Both the position numbers and the translations under genes were made by a program. A stretch of 64,000 nt of DNA from Flavobacteriales bacterium UBA6693 (GTDB lineage: Bacteria > Bacteroidota > Bacteroidia > Flavobacteriales > Weeksellaceae): assembly GCA_002454815.1 (NCBI GenBank), contig DKJL01000017.1, forward strand, positions 101,500 to 165,499, read 5' to 3'. Position 1 is the first letter of the stretch. Each line of letters begins with the position of its first letter. Positions 53,171 to 61,600 of the stretch are shown here, piece by piece. The notes under the pieces were generated by a model. It was not told the DNA's origin and made no database searches. It saw nothing but the letters and a program-made list of their open reading frames with translations.

Positions 53171-53190
53171 CTTATATTGAAGAAAAAATC

Positions 53191-53955
53191 TTATTCTGCG
53201 GAGTTGAAATCAGCATCAGCATCAGCGGACACCTTTTCACCTTCTTCTTTAGATTTTTCTTTGTCGGCTTTTCTTTGGGATAAACCTTCTTTGATAGAGT
53301 CTGAAACAATGCTCAGCAACATATCGATTGATTTTGAAGCATCATCATTTCCAGGAATAACATATTCTACTTTTCTTGGATCTGAGTTCGTGTCAACGAT
53401 CGCGAAAACCGGGATACCCAATTTTTTCGCTTCTGTTACCGCGATATGCTCCTTCATGATATCAACCACGAAAAGTGCTGATGGAAGACGAACCATGTCA
53501 GAAATTGAACCTAAGTTTTTCTCCAGGTTTGCTCTTTGACGGTCCACCTGAAGTCTTTCTTTTTTAGATAAAGTTTCGAAAGTACCGTCTTTCTTCATTT
53601 TATCGATGTGGTTCATTTTCTTCACCGCTTTACGGATGGTAACAAAGTTGGTTAGCATTCCGCCCGGCCATCTTTCAGTAATATAAGGCATATTAAGCTC
53701 AGCTGCGTATTTTGCAACCACTTCTTTCGCTTGCTTTTTAGTCGCTACGAAAAGAACTTTTTTGCCTGCAGAAGTAATTTTTTCTAAAGCTGAACAAGCT
53801 TCATCCAATTTCACAGCTGTTTTATGTAAGTCTACGATGTGAATACCGTTTTTCTCCATAAAAATGTATGGAGCCATATTTGGGTTCCACTTACGGGTCA
53901 TGTGACCGAAGTGTACGCCTGCCTCTAAAAGGTCTTTAACATTTGCTTTTGCCAT
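53191..53955 (-). CDS. rpsB: 30S ribosomal protein S2
   Basis: A 254-residue S2: VKDLLEAGVHFGHMTRKWNP, FVATKKQAKEVV, YITERWPGGMLTNF and GIPVFAIVDTNSDPR. The C-terminus ends in an acidic Asp/Ala/Glu tail. In many bacteria tsf follows directly; here a terminator follows instead and tsf is not in the window. Confidence 0.98.
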   Translation of the reverse strand: MAKANVKDLLEAGVHFGHMTRKWNPNMAPYIFMEKNGIHIVDLHKTAVKLDEACSALEKITSAGKKVLFVATKKQAKEVVAKYAAELNMPYITERWPGGMLTNFVTIRKAVKKMNHIDKMKKDGTFETLSKKERLQVDRQRANLEKNLGSISDMVRLPSALFVVDIMKEHIAVTEAKKLGIPVFAIVDTNSDPRKVEYVIPGNDDASKSIDMLLSIVSDSIKEGLSQRKADKEKSKEEGEKVSADADADFNSAE

Positions 53956-54056
53956 GTCGCTTTTTTGTTTTTAGTTTACGTGCCGCTTATCGCAATCAAC
54001 AATTTCTTTAGATGGGAGAAATGTTTGGGTGCTAAACTAACGGGGCAATTTTGATT

Positions 54057-54129
54057 AGATAATAGATGAATAGATCATAGACACGAGACGAAAAGTCTCT
54101 AATCTCCAATCTATAAGTCTCAAGTCTCG
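54057..54129. repeat. Heptamer array between rpsI and rpsB
   Basis: Ten 7-nt steps: AGATAAT, AGATGAA, TAGATCA, TAGACAC, GAGACGA, AAAGTCT, CTAATCT, CCAATCT, ATAAGTC, TCAAGTC. The left half carries AGA and the right half TCT. CGAGAC (54084-54089) pairs with GTCTCG (54124-54129). Unlike the other arrays it abuts the upstream gene (rpsI stop at 54132) and not a start codon. Confidence 0.75.
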
Positions 54130-54131
54130 TA

Positions 54132-54518
54132 TTAACGTTTTGAGAACTGGAATTTCTTTCTCGCTTTTTTCTGACCTGGTTTCTTTCTTTCCACCATTCT
54201 TGCATCTCTGGTAAGCAATCCGTGTGGCTTCAGAAGCAAACGGTTTTCTTCGTTGATCTCTACAAGAGCGCGGGAAATACCCAGACGAATGGCTTCAGCC
54301 TGTCCCGTGATACCACCACCGAAAACATTCACGGTAACGTCGTACTGACCTACTGTTTCTGTTAAAATAAATGGCTGATTCACTTTGTAAACCAAAACGT
54401 CAGTTCCGAAGTATTCCTTAGAATCCTTTTTGTTTATCGTGATGTTACCACTACCTGGTCTCACGTAAACTCTTGCAACAGAAGTTTTTCTTCTTCCGAT
54501 TTTGTGAACTATAGACAT
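54132..54518 (-). CDS. rpsI: 30S ribosomal protein S9
   Basis: A 128-residue S9: HKIGRRKTSVARVYVRPG, GGGITGQAEAIRLGISRAL and a C-terminus ending KKFQFSKR that reaches the P-site tRNA. It lies 5 nt after rplM. Confidence 0.98.
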   Translation of the reverse strand: MSIVHKIGRRKTSVARVYVRPGSGNITINKKDSKEYFGTDVLVYKVNQPFILTETVGQYDVTVNVFGGGITGQAEAIRLGISRALVEINEENRLLLKPHGLLTRDARMVERKKPGQKKARKKFQFSKR

Positions 54519-54523
54519 ATTAA

Positions 54524-54979
54524 TTATTTGAATTCGTTAATATTAATAACTTTTGGCTGTTGAGCTTCGTGTTTGTGCTCAGTACCTTCATATAAATAAA
54601 GGTTAGAGAACAGCTGAGATCCCAGTTTGTTTTTTGGAAGCATGCCTTTTACAGATTTTTCCAATACTTTTAAAGAATCTTTTTTCTGAAGTTCCAGCGC
54701 AGTCATCGACTTTTGACCACCTGGATACCCGGTATGCCAAATGTAAGTCTTGTCAGCCCACTTGTTTCCGGAAAGAGTAACTTTCCCAGCATTCAAAACG
54801 ATTACATTATCTCCGCAATCTGCGTGAGGTGTAAAATTCGTCTTGTGCTTACCTCTCAAAATCTTTGCAACCGTGGAAGCAAGTCTTCCCAGCGGCTGTC
54901 CTTCAGCGTCTACCACAACCCATTCTTTATTAGCGGTAGCTTTGTTAGCTGAAACGGTTTTGTAACTTAATGTATTCAC
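54524..54979 (-). CDS. rplM: 50S ribosomal protein L13
   Basis: A 151-residue L13. The start is taken as GTG 54979 (MNTLSYKTVSANKATANKEW), which fits family length; in-frame ATGs at 55003 and 55015 would add a basic MFNRKRKS-like stretch. Core motifs: DAEGQPLGRLAS, HTGYPGGQKSMTA and MLPKNKLG. First gene of the minus-strand operon; its -7 element is about 47 nt upstream of the GTG. Confidence 0.93.
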   Translation of the reverse strand: MNTLSYKTVSANKATANKEWVVVDAEGQPLGRLASTVAKILRGKHKTNFTPHADCGDNVIVLNAGKVTLSGNKWADKTYIWHTGYPGGQKSMTALELQKKDSLKVLEKSVKGMLPKNKLGSQLFSNLYLYEGTEHKHEAQQPKVININEFK

Positions 54980-55025
54980 ACTTTTTCGTTTACGATTAAA
55001 CATAATTTTCCCCAAAACGGGTGTG

Positions 55026-55033
55026 CAAAGGTA
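55026..55033 (-). promoter_or_regulatory. -7 element of rplM-rpsI-rpsB
   Basis: TACCTTTG on the minus strand, upstream of all candidate rplM starts, though only about 11 nt before the longest (55015). No TTG at the right distance. Confidence 0.5.
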
Positions 55034-55111
55034 GCGCTTTTTTTTAATTCATGGAAAATATTTTGCATATATCCAACACAATTACTCGTATTGTCACAAA
55101 TTGCAATTTTT

Positions 55112-55240
55112 TTGGGGCGATCCCGGCCACCGCATTTGCCAGCGCTTCGGGCCGGGCTATCCGCTATTACTCCTCGCTCGGTCGCCTCCGCTGCGCTCCG
55201 GCGCCTCGCTGCGGGGTAGCCGCTGCTATCCCTATCGCAT
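55112..55240 (-). repeat. GC-rich two-box intergenic element, copy 3
   Basis: On the minus strand, box 1 (55233-55211) reads AGGGATAGCAGCGG then CTACCCCGC, and box 2 (55175-55148) reads GAGGAGTAATAGCGG then ATAGCCCGGCCCG. A GC-rich hairpin-forming stretch lies between (GCCTCC/GGCGCC region, 55181-55207). It aligns box by box with 35152-35235. The gap between rplM and the GLPGLI gene (about 416 nt) has no gene. Confidence 0.7.
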
Positions 55241-55395
55241 GCTGACCATCCGAGGGAACGGTGTGAAATTAAACAGGAAATGACCGCTGTTAATCATTAA
55301 ATTCATAAAAAAGCAGCTATAAGGGTGAAAAAATCTGTCGGTCGATAATTTCAGTTGAAAAAAGAATTATCTTTCCATTTAAATTCCCCTTAACC

Positions 55396-56262
55396 ATGAA
55401 AAAATTTGCTGCTTTACTCCTCTTTTTTACCGTTTTGTATTCAGCGCAAAACCATCGATTTATGTACACTTACACGTTTGTGAAAGATACCTTAGATAAA
55501 AGTAACGTCGCCAAAGAGCTGATGTACCTTGATATTTCTAAAGACGGTTCCAGCTTTTACAGCCGGGATGTTTTTGTTGCAGATTCTATCAGGTTTGCCG
55601 ATTTTGAAAAACAAATAAAGACAACGGGCAGTATGAGGGTGACCTCTTCTTTCAGTACGAACAAACAAGCCAGCGTAAAAGATAAAGTCCTGAAAAATTA
55701 CGCAAAGCAGGAGGTTGTTTTAGAATCGAAAATGGGACGGGATGAATTTCATGTCGCTGAAGACCGAAAATTAGTCTGGAAAATCTCCCCGGAAAAAATA
55801 AAGATCGGTGAGTTTCAAGCTCAGAAGGCCACAACGTCATTTGCCGGCAGAAACTGGACGGCGTTTTTCGCCCCGGAACTGCTGTTTCAGGACGGTCCTT
55901 ATAAGTTTCACGGACTCCCCGGCCTGATCGTTCAACTGGAAGACGACAGCAAAACGCACGTTTTTGAATTGAAAGGTGTGACGAAATTTACCCCTGCGCC
56001 AGAGGTAACTTCTCAGTTCAGTTCGCCCGCGAAACCGATCGCCATCAACCGTGAAAAATATAAAAAGATGTTTTGGGACCGCCGAAACGATCCGGCAAAA
56101 GATTTGAAACAGCTCGTTGCCAATGGTGGCAAGTTTGTACTAAAAGATAAGAACGGCGCAGATCTGTCTCCGGCCTCAATGATAAAAGAAATGGAGCAAA
56201 ATGCTAAGGCAAGAAATGCCAAAGAGAATAATCTGATCGAGATTGATATTTTGCAACCTTAA
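55396..56262 (+). CDS. GLPGLI family secreted protein, second copy
   Basis: A 288-residue paralogue of the 8815-9642 protein. Signal MKKFAALLLFFTVLYSAQ; mature start NHRFMYTYTFVKDTL parallels the first copy's HRFIYEYQF. The core QKATTSFAGRNWTAFF and DGPYKFHGLPGLIVQL are shared. The function is unknown. It is monocistronic, and its stop is directly adjacent to the stop of the convergent gene. Confidence 0.88.
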   Translation: MKKFAALLLFFTVLYSAQNHRFMYTYTFVKDTLDKSNVAKELMYLDISKDGSSFYSRDVFVADSIRFADFEKQIKTTGSMRVTSSFSTNKQASVKDKVLKNYAKQEVVLESKMGRDEFHVAEDRKLVWKISPEKIKIGEFQAQKATTSFAGRNWTAFFAPELLFQDGPYKFHGLPGLIVQLEDDSKTHVFELKGVTKFTPAPEVTSQFSSPAKPIAINREKYKKMFWDRRNDPAKDLKQLVANGGKFVLKDKNGADLSPASMIKEMEQNAKARNAKENNLIEIDILQP

Positions 56263-56595
56263 TTACCGCCGCATCGATTTGCTCGGCCGGAAACTTGCCA
56301 GCACATAATACGCCACAAAAACCATCGAGAACTTAATCACCGACGGTACCGCCAGTTCCAAACTGAAAGCCAAGACGCCGATCAGTAAGAGTATAAACAT
56401 TGCGATCAGCGAATAAGCCAGTTTTTGCGGCAGCGTAAATTTTAGATCGTCCAGAAAATAAGCCGTGCCCCACGCCAGACCAAACGCAAAACCATAATAA
56501 AGATCCAGTTCCCAACCCTGACTGCCCAGCAGAAAATAACTCAGCAGGAAACTGACGGCCGTACCGGCAAAGAGATAAAGGAAGGCGCGCTGCAT
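56263..56595 (-). CDS. Small four-helix membrane protein
   Basis: A 110-residue hydrophobic protein (MQRAFLYLFAGTAVSFLL) with about four membrane segments and a basic C-terminus (FRPSKSMRR). No family is recognised. Its stop abuts that of the convergent GLPGLI gene with no gap, so no separate terminator can exist there. A -7-like TATTTTTG (56620-56613) lies 18 nt upstream. Confidence 0.65.
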   Translation of the reverse strand: MQRAFLYLFAGTAVSFLLSYFLLGSQGWELDLYYGFAFGLAWGTAYFLDDLKFTLPQKLAYSLIAMFILLLIGVLAFSLELAVPSVIKFSMVFVAYYVLASFRPSKSMRR

Positions 56596-56612
56596 AATAC
56601 TTAAGTTTCAAA

Positions 56613-56620
56613 CAAAAATA
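56613..56620 (-). promoter_or_regulatory. -7 element of the four-helix membrane protein
   Basis: TATTTTTG on the minus strand, 17 nt before the ATG at 56595. No TTG partner. Confidence 0.4.
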
Positions 56621-56753
56621 TAATTTTCATTTTTATCGAAGAAACGCCCAATTTTTTCTTTTGCGGAAGAAAAATCAGATTTTATGTTTTTATTATTGCG
56701 GATATCAATTATAATTATTTAATTAGTTCCATCTAATACAGAAAAATATTATT

Positions 56754-57664
56754 ATGAAAACAGTTTATAATAATTTTATGATTGCGCCAGATGAGGGCGG
56801 CGGCGGATCTTATAATCCACCGTATAACCCGCCGGCAAACCCGCCGACTGAGGATATTGCTACAATTATAGATAACTTGAAAGTTGGAGAAGTAAGAAAG
56901 CCTTGGCTTGGTAAGTATTCGGAACAACTTGGGTAGCTGATGATAGATATGAGGATAAAAGGAGAGTAAAAGTGAAATTTTACTCTCAGAATCTAAAGTT
57001 AGTTTATGCAGTAGGATGTAAAGTAAAGCATCAATACAAAGGCTGGACGGGATTATGGAGAAAGGAGAATGCTGATAAAATGGGAATAGGTGTGAATTCT
57101 ATTACTTGGACTTTTACCCATGCTATTAATTTTGCAGAGGGAATACCGCGCCAAGTATATTGGATTGATGGTAAAATGTATAAATCGACAAGTGGGACTG
57201 ATTATGTGAACATGGGAAGCACGCCCAAACCAAGCTTACCGTTCGCCAAAAATGTAACTATGGATGCGGTTATCCAGTTTACTGCCAATTTGTCGGGTTT
57301 GAATGAACAGCAACTATCAGATTTGTTTTGGAAAACTGCTTGGAAGCAAGCGAACAAATTTGTAGAAGGACAGAATAAGAAACTATATCGTGTCACATTT
57401 ATTGTAGACTCATTTAACGAAACTTATATTCAGTATTATGATTTTAGTCAATTCGAAAATAATCAAGACGTACTGGAAAGAATTTTTGATTGGGGTATTG
57501 CAACACCTCAATTTACATATACTTTTGGTGGGGGAGTCGGTAACGGAACTTCAATAACAAGTTACAAATTTGACTTTTTACAGCCAAAAGCGACAGCGGT
57601 TCAAATGTACGGCTTAGCCAAGAAAAATGGTGGATGGCACGGCGTTAAACTACATGCTAATTAG
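56754..57664 (+). pseudogene. Hypothetical gene split by a single-base frameshift
   Basis: The first frame (ATG 56754) codes 60 residues with a PPYNPPANPPTED linker and ends KPWLGKYSEQLG at a stop near 56936. In the next frame the DNA reads TTWVADDRYEDKRRVKVKF without a break into KFYSQNLKLVYAVGCK and on to 57664. One lost base near 56919 restores a protein of about 300 residues (reading KYSGTTWVADD). The product is of unknown family, rich in aromatic and polar residues, with no signal peptide. It could be a true mutation or a base-call error. Confidence 0.7.
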
Positions 57665-57666
57665 TC

Positions 57667-58041
57667 GTGAGAACTTTATTTATAGTTTTTCTGCTATCAT
57701 TTGCTACCGCCTGTATTTCCGACGAAGAAAGCAGAAGACAGTCGAATTCGCGTTATGAAGGTAAGTGGTCCGGGACCTTTTCAGGTGATGCGTCTAGCAC
57801 CTTTACATTTTATGTTAAAAAAGAGGGAACATTCAGTGGTGAGATTGTAACCTCAGATACTGTTGTTTCGGAATCGTTCGAGGGTTATGTCAACTTCAAT
57901 GGTAAGTTTGACTTTAACACTCGTAGTAAATTTAAATTTTCAGGCTTCCTTAATAACGTGGAGCCATCGCAAGGTCGATGGCGTAAACAAGATAGCGGCG
58001 GAGAATTGACTGGCACATTCATTTTAAAAAAACAAAATTGA
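57667..58041 (+). CDS. Small lipoprotein, unknown family
   Basis: A 124-residue lipoprotein starting at GTG 57667, 2 nt after the preceding gene's stop. Lipobox ATAC (Cys16). The mature part is a small beta-sheet domain: YEGKWSGTFSGDASSTFTF, a central GEIVTSDTV, and GRWRKQDSGGELTGTFIL. This resembles lipocalin-like or META-like folds, without a firm match. It sits between two frameshifted genes. Confidence 0.7.
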   Translation: MRTLFIVFLLSFATACISDEESRRQSNSRYEGKWSGTFSGDASSTFTFYVKKEGTFSGEIVTSDTVVSESFEGYVNFNGKFDFNTRSKFKFSGFLNNVEPSQGRWRKQDSGGELTGTFILKKQN

Positions 58042-58045
58042 TTCA

Positions 58046-58595
58046 ATGAAAAGCAAAATAAGTATTGTACTGCTATTAATAGCGGCGCACATTTCCGCAC
58101 AGCAAAGCACCAGCTTGGAGCAGTCTGTCACGGGCCTCCAGCTTGGTTTCTTCGGCGCGGAAGTATATAATGAAGCAAAGCTTTCCGATCAGGTTTCGCT
58201 ACGCGGTCAGCTGTCCCTCCTTCCATCCGTCTGGGGCGGAGATTTTTATTCCAAGACCGGTTTTGCATTGGCACCGGCACTTTCAGTAACGCCAAAATAT
58301 TACTATAATTTGGCAAAGAGGGTTGAGAAAGGGAAAAATATTAAAAACAATGCCGCCAATTATATCGCAAGCCGAACTGCAATATGTGCCGAACTGGTTC
58401 GTGATTTCCAATGTCGAAAATATCAGTGTGAATCCTTCATTGAGCTTTATTCCCTACTATGGTTTCCGGCGTAACTTCGCTACTAATTTTAACTATGAAT
58501 TCAAAGCGGGCGTTGGCGTTGGAAAGATCCTGAAAAAAGGATATGATGTTCAGGTTCCCCTCGAGCTGAGTTTTAAAGTCGGCTACGACTTTTAA
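58046..58595 (+). pseudogene. Outer-membrane-type protein gene split by a frameshift
   Basis: The first frame (ATG 58046) has a signal peptide (MKSKISIVLLLIAAHISAQ), strand-rich sequence and PKYYYNLAKRVEKGKNIKNN, then loses sense after NAANYI near 58370. The frame one base on continues AELQYVPNWFVISNVENI, FIPYYGFRRNFATNFNYE and ends LELSFKVGYDF at 58595, an outer-membrane-like terminal Phe. One extra base (or two missing) near 58370-58385 explains it. The intact protein would have about 182 residues. Confidence 0.75.
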
Positions 58596-58606
58596 GCAGT
58601 CAATTT

Positions 58607-58637
58607 AAAAGCCTTTTCTTCATCGAGAAGGCTTTTT
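58607..58637 (+). terminator. Terminator before icmF
   Basis: AAAAGCCTT (58607-58615) pairs with AAGGCTTTT (58628-58636), followed by T residues. Confidence 0.85.
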
Positions 58638-58638
58638 G

Positions 58639-58669
58639 TTGACCAAAATTTCAAAAAATGGTATCTTTG
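58639..58669 (+). promoter_or_regulatory. Promoter of icmF
   Basis: TTG (58639-58641), 20-nt spacer, TATCTTTG (58662-58669), 22 nt before the ATG at 58692. It starts immediately after the preceding terminator stem. Confidence 0.85.
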
Positions 58670-58691
58670 AAAACTTACGAAAAATCATTTT

Positions 58692-61600
58692 ATGGAACCT
58701 CAAAAATATACGCCCAAACATAAAGTCCGTGTCGTTACGGCAGCTTCACTCTTCGATGGCCACGACGCCGCTATTAATATTATGAGAAGGATGATCCAGG
58801 CCACAGGTGCTGAAGTCATTCATCTCGGTCACGATAAATCGGCGGAAGAAGTGGTGAACTGCGCCATTCAGGAAGATGCCAACTCAATCGCTTTAACCTC
58901 TTATCAAGGCGGGCACAACGAATATTTTAAATATATCTACGATCTTTTACGCCAGAAAGGTGCGCCTCAAATCAAGATTTTTGGCGGTGGTGGCGGCGTA
59001 ATTCTTCCCGAAGAAATTAAGGAATTAATGGATTATGGAATCGACCGTATTTATTCGCCTGATGATGGCCGCGAAATGGGCTTACAGGGAATGATCAATG
59101 ATCTGGTTCAAAAATCTGACTTCGCGACCGGTGAAAAAATTGAGATTTCCGATCTTGAGAATATTAAATTTGAAGATGCTAAATCGATTGCCGAAGTAAT
59201 TTCGGCCGTAGAAAATTTCTCTGATGAAAAACCGGAACTGGTTAAAGCCATTGATGAAAAAGCAAAAGACTCTACAATCCCAATTATCGGAATTACAGGA
59301 ACCGGTGGAGCAGGAAAGTCTTCTTTGACTGATGAGTTGGTTCGCAGGTTTTTACGTTCAAATCCCGAGCAAAAAATTGCGATTGTATCCGTGGACCCTT
59401 CAAAAAAGAAAACAGGCGGAGCGCTTTTGGGCGACAGGATCCGAATGAACTCCATTAATGATCCACGTGTTTATATGCGTTCCATGGCGACGCGCGAGAA
59501 TAATGTTTCGGTTTCTAAATTTATCCATTCGACTTTAGATGTTTTGAAACTGGCAAAACCGGATGTCATCATTCTGGAAACTTCCGGCATCGGACAGTCC
59601 GGTTCAGAAATTACCGATATCGCCGATGTTTCTATGTACGTGATGACACCGGAATACGGCGCTTCAACACAATTGGAAAAAATCGATATGCTGGATTATG
59701 CCGATTTAATTGCTTTAAATAAATCCGACAAACGTGGCGCGCTGGATGCACTTCAGGCAGTTCGCAAAACCTATCAGCGAAACCATGTCGCTTTTGACAA
59801 GAAGTTGGAAGAGATGCCAGTTTTTTCTACCAAAGCCAGTCAGTTCAATGATTACGGAACCACAGAATTGTACAATGCTTTAATTAAAAAAGTCAACGAA
59901 AAACTGCGTGAACAACATGGTGAAAATGGGGTGCAGTTCAGCGAGTTTGTGGAACAAAATGTTTCTGACGACACCACCGTAATTCCGCCAAAGCGCGTTC
60001 GTTACCTTTCTGAAATCGTGGAAAGCAATCACGAATATGATAAAGAAGTTGAAAATCAGGCCCTGATCGCAAAAAGGATGTATCTTTTGGAAGGTGCAAA
60101 AAGTTTAATTGCTGATGATCAGGATACAACCGATAAACTGGAAAAAGTTTTCCTTAAAACCAAGAAAGAACTTTCAGAAGAAAATATCGCTTTTCTGAAA
60201 GGCTGGAAGCATTTTAAAGAAGAAATGTCGGCAGATTCTTTTTCTTATTTCGTGCGTGGCAAAGAAATTAAAGTACAAACGAAATATGAATCTTTATCCC
60301 ATTTAAAAATTCCGAAAATCTCTTTACCGAAGTTCCAGGATTGGGGAGATCTGTTGCGCTGGAAAGGTCAGGAAAACGTTCCCGGACAATTTCCGTACAC
60401 CGCAGGATTATTCCCATTTAAAAGAACAGGCGAAGATCCCACGCGGATGTTTGCCGGCGAAGGCGGACCGGAACGAACCAACCGCAGATTCCATTATGTT
60501 TCTTCGGATATGGATGCGAAAAGACTGTCAACGGCTTTTGATTCAGTGACATTATATGGACAGGATCCCGCGTTTCCACCCGATATTTACGGTAAGATCG
60601 GAAATGCCGGAGTTTCCATCGCAACTTTGGATGATGCCAAAAAACTGTATTCCGGTTTTGATTTGGTCAACGCGATGACTTCAGTTTCAATGACCATCAA
60701 CGGTCCGGCGCCGATGCTGCTGGCATTTTTCATGAACGCCGCCATCGACCAGAATGTGGAAAAATATTTAACAGAGAATAATCTTTGGGATAAAGTTGAA
60801 GAAAAACTCAAATCCAAATTCGACGACAAAGGTTTAAAAAGACCGGAATACAGCGGTGAACTTCCGAAAGGAAACAACGGTTTAGGTTTAAAATTATTAG
60901 GAATTACCGGCGATGAAGTAATCGATGCGGAAACATATGATAAAATTAAGGCGGAAACCATCGCGACTGTTCGCGGAACTGTGCAGGCAGATATCTTAAA
61001 AGAAGATCAGGCTCAAAATACCTGTATTTTCTCTACAGAATTTGCGTTGAGACTCATGGGTGACGTTCAGCAATATTTTATCGATCAGAAAGTAAGAAAC
61101 TTCTATTCAGTTTCCATTTCAGGTTATCACATTGCTGAAGCCGGTGCCAACCCGATCACGCAGCTGGCGTTTACTTTGGCAAACGGTTTTACTTATGTAG
61201 AATATTACCTGAGTCGTGGCATGAATATTAATGATTTCGCTCCAAACCTTTCCTTCTTCTTCTCCAATGGTGTCGATCCGGAATATGCGGTGATCGGGCG
61301 CGTGGCGAGAAAAATCTGGGCAAAAGCCATGAAATTTAAATATCACGCCAACGAAAGAAGTCAGATGTTGAAATACCATATTCAGACTTCAGGCAGATCT
61401 TTACACGCGCAGGAAATAGATTTCAACGATATCCGAACCACTTTGCAGGCTTTATATGCAATTTACGACAACTGTAATTCGCTGCATACCAATGCCTACG
61501 ATGAGGCGATCACGACTCCGACTGAAGATTCTGTAAGAAGAGCGATGGCGATACAGCTCATTATTAATAAAGAATTGGGCTTGGCCAAAAATGAAAATCC

